The notes under the pieces: model-generated
Told to the model about the DNA's origin: nothing
The model's input: only the letters and a program-made list of their open reading frames with translations
Databases searched by the model: none
Position numbers and translations under genes: made by a program
NCBI GenBank assembly: GCA_964576365.1
Contig: CAZNUT010000023.1
Span: 1-21,961, forward strand
Origin: CAZMJG01 sp964576365
GTDB taxonomy: Bacteria; Patescibacteriota; Microgenomatia; UBA1406; GWC2-37-13
Direction of reading: 5' to 3'
DNA: 21,961 nt
In this document: one piece after another, positions 20,891 through 21,961 of the stretch
Layout of the letters: every line of letters begins with the position of its first letter
Numbering within the stretch: the first letter of the stretch is position 1

Positions 20891-21682
20891 TTATTTGACT
20901 ACAGAAGTGATCAGTTTACCACCTGTTGATTCGTATCCTTCAAAAAATGTCATATCAGGTCGATTGACATCAAGGCCAAACCGCATGCCAAGTTTTGGCA
21001 TAAGAGACATAAGTGCATAACTATTATCTATGCCCCATGGGCCATTTTGTACCGGCACGGTTTGTGTGCGGTGTTTTCCTATAGCGTCTGCTACTTGCAT
21101 TGCTGTCGGGAGATCAAATTCTACATATTCGTTGTAACTCGGATTATGACGACCAGGCCAGACAACATATTTATGAACAGATGGGTTGATAATATCTTCT
21201 TTACCTATTCGATAATCAGGACATGCAAAGGAATGGTGATCTGTCCATTGACTTCGATTCCATTCACTAGTAATTTTTCCTACGGCCCAATGATCTGGGT
21301 GATTATCAACAAACATTTTAGCATCTTGGGTGCCGTCGCTATCATGATGTCCAACTACATGGTGCACGTTGTAACGACGACCGAGTTCGTTTGCCATCTG
21401 ACGAGACCAAGATGGGTCTGAACCCCAGAACCATTCAGGGAGTCCAATACCATTTTCACCTACTATGACATGAACTTCATCCAAGCCTACAACTTTTCCT
21501 CCCTCGATTGTTTCGTGCAATCGAGTATACCAGCCATTCTGTTCATTGAGTCCATGATCTGCCCGACCACTACTTCCTCCGCAAAATATGAGTGCTGTCA
21601 CATCATGTCCTTGTTCACTCGCTTTTGCTACTAAGCCTCCTGTCCCTACGACTTCGTCATCAAAATGTGCTCCTAAAATCAA
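20891..21682 (-). CDS. PIG-L/LmbE-like deacetylase, second copy; 5' part cut off by an in-frame stop
   Basis: Zinc-dependent N-deacetylase fold. AHFDDE (residues 5-10 from the TTG start) replaces the usual AHPDDE; HPDHWAVG (128-135) supplies the later zinc-ligand His. LIFCGGSSGR matches the second strand and its Gly-rich loop. The TTG start at 21682 leaves only three residues before AHFDDE, shorter than normal for the first strand. The same frame stays open upstream to a TAA at 21713-21715 (10 codons, ending ERERFLILGAHF), and beyond it continues through 21961. So the first strand is encoded but lies partly between the TAA and the TTG. Either the gene starts at a non-standard codon such as TTG or ATA, or a nonsense change has split one longer protein. 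A strong terminator follows. The C-terminal part (from residue 165) has no recognised domain. Confidence 0.78.
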   Translation of the reverse strand: MILGAHFDDEVVGTGGLVAKASEQGHDVTALIFCGGSSGRADHGLNEQNGWYTRLHETIEGGKVVGLDEVHVIVGENGIGLPEWFWGSDPSWSRQMANELGRRYNVHHVVGHHDSDGTQDAKMFVDNHPDHWAVGKITSEWNRSQWTDHHSFACPDYRIGKEDIINPSVHKYVVWPGRHNPSYNEYVEFDLPTAMQVADAIGKHRTQTVPVQNGPWGIDNSYALMSLMPKLGMRFGLDVNRPDMTFFEGYESTGGKLITSVVK

Positions 21683-21712
21683 AAAGCGTTCACGCTCTGC
21701 ATCGGGTATTTT

Positions 21713-21961
21713 TTAACGTGTATTCTCATGAGGGATTTTATAGGTACGAAGCGATAATCCATCCATTAGTGGTATATCTTTACCATCAGTTCTGTGATTC
21801 ACTTCGAGACCAGCTATTGCTTCTCTTGCCTCATCAACATACTGTTGCACATCTTGTTGCGTGGCAAATATGATCTGATCAGGCCTTTTACCTTTATTGA
21901 ATTTGTGGCGCTGGTAGTGCAAACGGTTGATAATTTCTACTTTAGGTTGTTTTGATGATCC
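21713..21961 (-). pseudogene. Upstream open segment, probably the N-terminal extension of the PIG-L-like protein
   Basis: The frame enters from the right edge of the window and runs 82 codons to TAA at 21715-21713, in the same frame as the PIG-L-like gene that follows 10 codons later. It is soluble and helical (QDVQQYVDEAREAIAGLEV), with no recognised domain. The end, LRTYKIPHENTR, then the TAA, then KIPDAERERFLILGAHFDDE, reads like one continuous chain. It could also be the end of a separate small protein in the same operon. The stop is not at a frameshift, so a single base change would suffice to explain it. The rest of the gene lies beyond the window. Confidence 0.5.

Noticed and set aside
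20891..21961. Alternative genetic code (UGA as Gly) explaining the split PIG-L gene
   Set aside because: The interrupting codon is TAA, and UGA ends several complete genes here at sensible places, for example the Fur-family gene and the flippase.

Overview
The window looks like a chromosomal segment from a small-genome, AT-leaning bacterium, most likely a member of the Candidate Phyla Radiation (Patescibacteria). This is inferred from several traits: compact genes without Shine-Dalgarno motifs, tRNAs without an encoded CCA end, short orphan membrane proteins, and intergenic palindromes of the type built on CCTGCC...GGCAGG, CCCACCGATGAGGTGGG and GTCATTCTG...AATGAC. The standard code is used: UGA acts as a normal stop at the ends of several genes. 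No ribosomal or other phylogenetic marker is present, so the lineage call stays tentative.

Layout. (1) 1-3365: the tail of a secreted protein with a dockerin-like repeat, a convergent membrane-anchored polysaccharide deacetylase, then a tightly overlapping plus-strand operon: Fur-family regulator, ITPase/HAM1-type NTP pyrophosphatase, a UPF0314/DUF2585 membrane protein and a 101-residue membrane protein. (2) 3366-5506: a DedA membrane protein on the minus strand, tRNA-Leu(UAG), then about 1.37 kb of very AT-rich DNA without any credible gene but with many hairpins. (3) 5507-11318: a XerC/D-like tyrosine recombinase, a DUF2079 membrane protein, a polyprenol-phosphate-type GT2 glycosyltransferase, an EamA transporter and a GalE-like epimerase. 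(4) 11328-14630: two small related orphan membrane proteins on the minus strand, divergent from a cysteine-synthase-like PLP enzyme followed by a PIG-L/LmbE deacetylase, then a repeat-rich spacer, tRNA-Gly(UCC) and a small orphan gene. (5) 14775-21961, all minus strand: a Wzx-like flippase, NagB glucosamine-6-phosphate deaminase, an orphan 172-residue protein, an (alpha/alpha)6-barrel glycoside hydrolase, a divergent GT4-type glycosyltransferase, and a second PIG-L-like deacetylase whose reading frame is interrupted by one in-frame TAA.

Theme. Much of the window concerns sugars and the cell envelope (deacetylases, GT2, GT4, GalE, flippase, NagB, glycoside hydrolase, dockerin-like protein). 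The pairing of a GT4 enzyme with a PIG-L deacetylase resembles the first two steps of mycothiol/bacillithiol synthesis or of glycolipid assembly, but the sequence does not say which.

Most notable signals: a consistent arrangement in which a TATAAT-like box lies 5-7 bases before the start codon of many genes (candidate leaderless transcripts); the 1.37-kb structured, gene-free region between tRNA-Leu and the recombinase; the TAA-split PIG-L gene; the pair of small proteins with matching C-terminal membrane tails; and a repeat element whose two flanking hairpins differ by compensatory base changes.
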